Source of the DNA: Streptomyces venezuelae
Lineage (GTDB): Bacteria > Actinomycetota > Actinomycetes > Streptomycetales > Streptomycetaceae
Length of the DNA stretch: 64,000 bases
Assembly: GCF_008642335.1 (NCBI RefSeq)
Contig: NZ_CP029191.1
Span: 4,960,001 to 5,024,000, forward strand
Direction of reading: 5' to 3'
Shown here: in pieces, positions 60,829-64,000 of the stretch
Position numbering within the stretch: the stretch's first letter is position 1
Layout of the letters: every line of letters starts with the position of its first letter
The notes under the pieces: generated by a model
What the model was told of the DNA's origin: nothing
The model's input: only the letters and a program-made list of their open reading frames with translations
The model's database searches: none
Translations under genes and position numbers: made by a program

Positions 60829-61984
60829 GTCCGTTGCGGATCAGCGGGGTCAGCCGCTCCTCGACGCACCGGTTCAGGAGCCACGCGAGGACCAGCATGG
60901 CGACGATCGTCAGGCCGAACGTCGCGTAGGACGGCAGGCCCAGGTGCCGGTGGAGCGCCTCGACTGTCACCCAGCCCAGGTGCTCGTGCACCAGGTAGAA
61001 GGGGTACGTCAGCGCGCCGGCCACGGTCAGCCACCGCCAGTTCGCCCAGTCGAGGTGCCCGAGCGCGATGAGCAGCACCGCGAGGAAACCGGCCGTGACC
61101 ACCGCCATGATCACGACGGACGAGCGGTACGAGAAGAAGTCCGGGTTCGGCGCGTGCCAGAGCCGGTCGACGGCGTAGTGCTGGCCGATCAGCCAGCTCA
61201 CCCCCGTGATGCCCCACGCCGTGAGGTCGCGCCGGTCGCGGTGGATCAGGTAGATGCCGATGCCGCCGACGAAGAAGGGCGCGTACTCGGGCATCAGGAC
61301 CAGGTCGAGGAGCGGCTGGTTCGCGGCCTCCGACACCGCCGCCGCCAGCGTCCACACCGCGCAGAACAGCACCACCCGCGCGCGGGTCGCGCCCGGCATG
61401 ACCACGCAGAGGGCGAACAGCGCGTAGAAGCGCAGCTCGGCCCAGAGCGTCCAGCACACGCCGAGCACCCGGTCCGCGCCCAGCGGCTGCTGCAGCATGG
61501 TGAGGTTGACCAGCGCGTCGCTGGGCGAGACGGCCGCGTACGTCACGGCGGGCAGCGCGAAGACCGCCGTGACCAGGACGATCGCCGCCCAGTACGACGG
61601 CAGCAGACGGGACGCGCGGGACGCGAAGAACGAGCGCATGGGTCTGCCCCAGCCGCTCATGCAGATGACGAAACCGCTGATCACGAAGAAGATCTGCACA
61701 CCGAGACAGCCGTACGCGAACCACTCGCTCGCCGTCGGGAACTGCGCCTTGGGGGAACTGCCCCAGGCCTCGGAGATCTCTCCCTCACGGCCGCCGTAGT
61801 GGTACGCGGCGACCATCAGCGCGGCGACGAGCCGCAGCCCGTCGAGGGCGCGCAGCCGGGGCTTGCCGCGGGCGGGGGCAGGGGCGGCGGCAGGGACCGT
61901 ACGGGAGACGTGTTCCGCACCGTGGTCCGTGCCGTGTTCCGCCCCCGGTATGAGCGTCGGGAGCGCGGGTCCGGGAGTCGTCAT
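60788..61984 (-). CDS. Membrane acyltransferase (acyltransferase-3 family)
   Basis: A 398-residue protein with about ten membrane helices. Family marks are RLRALDGLRLVAALMVAAYHYGG (catalytic His in AAYHY), GVQIFFVISGFVICMSGWGRP, SFFASRASRLLPSYWAAIV and YPFYLVHEHLGW. Such enzymes O-acylate surface sugars or antibiotics. The ATG at 61984 overlaps the stop of the polysialyltransferase-like gene by four bases, so it likely decorates the polymer made by that cluster. The first 40 residues are a polar cytoplasmic tail. Confidence 0.88.
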   Translation of the reverse strand: MTTPGPALPTLIPGAEHGTDHGAEHVSRTVPAAAPAPARGKPRLRALDGLRLVAALMVAAYHYGGREGEISEAWGSSPKAQFPTASEWFAYGCLGVQIFFVISGFVICMSGWGRPMRSFFASRASRLLPSYWAAIVLVTAVFALPAVTYAAVSPSDALVNLTMLQQPLGADRVLGVCWTLWAELRFYALFALCVVMPGATRARVVLFCAVWTLAAAVSEAANQPLLDLVLMPEYAPFFVGGIGIYLIHRDRRDLTAWGITGVSWLIGQHYAVDRLWHAPNPDFFSYRSSVVIMAVVTAGFLAVLLIALGHLDWANWRWLTVAGALTYPFYLVHEHLGWVTVEALHRHLGLPSYATFGLTIVAMLVLAWLLNRCVEERLTPLIRNGLNRGPAPNPSASK

Positions 61985-63348
61985 CCGAGGGCGGTCCGCT
62001 TAAGCGAGCGCTGCACGGAGCGCGCACGGCGCGCGACGCGCCGGACGGCCGCGTTGCGCGGGATGAACGCGAGCTGCGAGGGGACGGCGCCGGGCAGCGC
62101 GAGCGCGGTGAGGCGGCGCCGCTTGAAGTAGCGCCAGGTGTGGGCGTCCAGGTGCCGGGCGAGGTAGCGCTCGGCCTCGGGGCGCAGCCGCGGATAGATC
62201 TGCGGCTGCATCGCGAAGCCGACGGCCTTGAGGAGGTTCGTCAGCTCGCCGGTGCCGAGACCGGCCTCCTGGGCGGCGACGGCCGTGCCGTCGGTGAGCT
62301 CGGGCAGCAGCGCGTCGACGATCGTGACGGGGACGCGGTTGCTGTTCTGGTAGGGCGCGAGACGCTCCAGGAGGAGGTCCGTGCCGGTGCGGGCGGCGGG
62401 CAGGCCGTACAGCGCGGACGCCGTGAGCAGCGCCGTGGAGAAGCAGCCGACGACGAGCGCGGGCCGCATCCGCTGGTAGAGCACCTCGGCGAGCACGGGC
62501 GAGTCGAGCACGGTCAGCTCGACGCCGATCGTCCGCGCCTCCTTCTCCAGGGCGCGCGACCAGCGGGCCGGCGCCGTGGGGTGCGGCTTGAACACCACGT
62601 GCGTGTGGCCGAGCGAGGCGACGCCGCGCACCATGCGGATGTGCAGCTCCTCCTCTTCCTCGGCGGTGAGGATGGAGAGCGCGGAGAGGTACTGGCCGAG
62701 GACGAGGACGGGCGCCTCGCCTTCGGGCAGCTCCGGCAACTCCACCGGGTCCTCCGCCAGTTCGGCGAGCACCTTCAGGAACGCGTCGGTCGGTACGACC
62801 TCGGGGGCGACGCCGAACTCGGTGAGCAGCAGCGGGGTGAGCCCCGGCACCAGGTCCAGGTGGAGCAGGCGCCGCACGCGCGTGCCGACCAGCGGGTCGA
62901 TCTTGTTGCGGGTGGGACCGTAGCTCATCAGGCCGTCGGCGTAGACGTCCACGGGGACGCCCGTGAAGATCTGCGCGAGCGCGAGCGCCGGGTTGACCTG
63001 GATGGACTCGACGGCCAGCTCGATCTCGTCGTCGCCGAGGTCCCACAGCATCCGTACGTAGCGCTCCCAGAGCACGACGTCGTCGCCGCGCGGGGCCCAG
63101 CCGCCCGGGTGGAAGGGGGCGATGGCCTCGTTCCAGGAGCGCACCTCGTCGAACCGGCCGCGCAGCCGCTCGAAGCCCGGCATCTCGTCGAGGGGCGTCG
63201 CCGTCTCGGGTGTCGCCGCGTTGTTGCTGATCAGGAGGATCCGCCGGTCGGCCGGCGCGAAACGGTCGGCGTCCAGGGCGGCGGCGAGCGTGGCGACGCC
63301 GTACAGCGTGGACGCGAGGAAGATCTGCGTCGTGCGGGGGGACGCCAT
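61981..63348 (-). CDS. Polysialyltransferase-like glycosyltransferase (POLYST family)
   Basis: A 455-residue cytosolic-type enzyme resembling bacterial alpha-2,8-polysialyltransferases (GT52/POLYST-like). The N-terminal TTQIFLASTLYGVATLAAALDADRF, the RILLISNNAATPE strand, VDVYADGLMSYGPTRN, THVVFKPHPTAP and GCFSTALLTASALYG are the expected blocks (H-P and S-T motifs that bind CMP-sugar). In S. coelicolor a similar cluster makes teichulosonic (Kdn-type) wall polymers, recalled from memory. The ATG at 63348 shares a base with the preceding stop (TAATG). Basic C-terminus RRVARRARSVQRSLKR may touch the membrane. Confidence 0.85.
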   Translation of the reverse strand: MASPRTTQIFLASTLYGVATLAAALDADRFAPADRRILLISNNAATPETATPLDEMPGFERLRGRFDEVRSWNEAIAPFHPGGWAPRGDDVVLWERYVRMLWDLGDDEIELAVESIQVNPALALAQIFTGVPVDVYADGLMSYGPTRNKIDPLVGTRVRRLLHLDLVPGLTPLLLTEFGVAPEVVPTDAFLKVLAELAEDPVELPELPEGEAPVLVLGQYLSALSILTAEEEEELHIRMVRGVASLGHTHVVFKPHPTAPARWSRALEKEARTIGVELTVLDSPVLAEVLYQRMRPALVVGCFSTALLTASALYGLPAARTGTDLLLERLAPYQNSNRVPVTIVDALLPELTDGTAVAAQEAGLGTGELTNLLKAVGFAMQPQIYPRLRPEAERYLARHLDAHTWRYFKRRRLTALALPGAVPSQLAFIPRNAAVRRVARRARSVQRSLKRTALG

Positions 63349-64000
63349 TACGCGGCCACCTCCGCCGACACCGGGCGCCGCCGCAGCCTGCGCAGCCGCG
63401 TCGCCCGCTGGAGGTCCATGGAGTCGAGCGCGTCGTCGAGAACGCCCTGCGGCATCCGCTTCAGGGCGGCCGCACTCATTGACTTCAATTTCCGCGCCAC
63501 GGGTGGCTCGAACCTTTCGATGGATCCCAAATGGTGGGAGATGATCGCGCAGTATGTTCGTACGGCTTTCGGCAGGAGTTCGTCCGCGTCCCTGTCCGCC
63601 GCCGTTTCCTGTACGACCTGGTCGAATGCCTTGATGAAATCGAGCTGGCGTACGTCGCCGATCTGGGTCAGTGAGGAGGCGACACCGCGCCGGTAGAACA
63701 CGCCGAGAAGCCCGACCGCGGCGAAGGATTCCGCCTCGCGGTGCAGCCGCCAGATCCACGGCCTGTCCTCGGCGGTGCGCAGCCCGTCGGTGAAGTGGAG
63801 CAGCCCCGCGTCGGCGAGGCGGCGGTGGTAGATGCCGGCCCAGGCGTACGCGTAGTCGACGGAGGTCGAGCGGTCGGCGGGCAGTATCACGTCGCGCGGG
63901 TTCATGACGACGCCGCGCCTGCCGTGCGGCACACGGTGCACGGTGCGGGCCCGCGCGGTGCACTGGACATGGTCGGTGCGGACGAAGTCGCAGCCCAACT
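63348..64000 (-). CDS. Glycosyltransferase (GT2-like), C-terminal part, truncated at window edge
   Basis: The visible 217 residues are the C-terminal portion of a larger protein; the frame is open to the window end, so its true start lies beyond 64000. GCDFVRTDHVQC, VDYAYAWAGIYHRRLADAGLLHF and the block TAEDRPWIWRLHREAESFA match the acceptor-side part of GT2 enzymes found in Streptomyces wall-polymer clusters. A helical tail ends RLRRLRRRPVSAEVAA. It is coupled to the polysialyltransferase-like gene by a one-base overlap. Donor sugar unknown. Confidence 0.75.
   Translation of the reverse strand, partial: LGCDFVRTDHVQCTARARTVHRVPHGRRGVVMNPRDVILPADRSTSVDYAYAWAGIYHRRLADAGLLHFTDGLRTAEDRPWIWRLHREAESFAAVGLLGVFYRRGVASSLTQIGDVRQLDFIKAFDQVVQETAADRDADELLPKAVRTYCAIISHHLGSIERFEPPVARKLKSMSAAALKRMPQGVLDDALDSMDLQRATRLRRLRRRPVSAEVAA

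Overview
This is very high-GC DNA with strong GC bias at third codon positions, frequent GTG and TTG starts, many overlapping start and stop codons, Rhs/ECF-sigma/lipoprotein-rich content and a textbook sdhCDAB operon. All of this points to the chromosome of a Streptomyces or close relative. From memory only, the gene order looks like the core-chromosome stretch around SCO4830 to SCO4881 of S. coelicolor. No tRNA, rRNA, CRISPR array, insertion sequence or prophage is visible, and no gene-free gap exceeds 300 bases; the longest gaps (42426-42707 and 36823-37097) hold only promoter-type DNA.

Layout. 1-3.7 kb: glycine betaine/choline ABC importer (ATPase truncated at the window edge, fused double permease, lipoprotein binder). 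3.7-6.9 kb: operon of two AhpD-like proteins plus a PEP-mutase-family protein, divergent from a MocR regulator. 7-12 kb: DMT-like exporter, secreted serine hydrolase, ornithine aminotransferase, then glyA behind a ZTP riboswitch. 12-15 kb: trpS, 2'-5' RNA ligase-like protein, propeller-like lipoprotein. 15-20.4 kb: DprE2 and DprE1 divergent from PAP2, UbiA-type phosphoribosyltransferase, GtrA and YihY. This is the gene set that makes polyprenyl-phosphoryl-arabinose in mycobacteria. 20-26 kb: DD-carboxypeptidase, small membrane protein, metallophosphoesterase, HATPase protein, and an MFS/MarR divergent pair with visible operators. 26-32.5 kb: an Rhs toxin with a cognate immunity protein and two trailing exported proteins, one of them frameshifted. 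32.6-36.1 kb: sdhCDAB with a 16-bp terminator stem. 36-42.4 kb: OHCU decarboxylase, GH20 hexosaminidase, small proteins, an MmpS-like protein preceded by a candidate 23-residue peptide gene, and an ECF sigma factor. 42.7-46.6 kb: a P-loop ATPase paired with a membrane-tethered binding protein, the best candidate here for an uncharacterised system. 46.6-54.4 kb: PGRP amidase with FG-GAP repeats, lipoprotein, two more paralogous ECF sigma factors, a membrane protein and an L,D-transpeptidase. 54.4-60.8 kb: split-type methylmalonyl-CoA-mutase-like enzyme, LysE exporter, and three regulator/enzyme modules (MerR/imine reductase, MarR with a SoxR-type box, TetR/FAD monooxygenase). 60.8-64 kb: acyltransferase, polysialyltransferase-like protein and a truncated glycosyltransferase, the edge of a cell-wall glycopolymer cluster.

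Common threads are cell-envelope biogenesis (polyprenyl sugar lipids, peptidoglycan trimming, wall glycopolymer), osmoprotection, one-carbon/purine coupling, and small repressor-enzyme pairs. Several of these pairs appear to use leaderless mRNAs, with operators inside the promoter.
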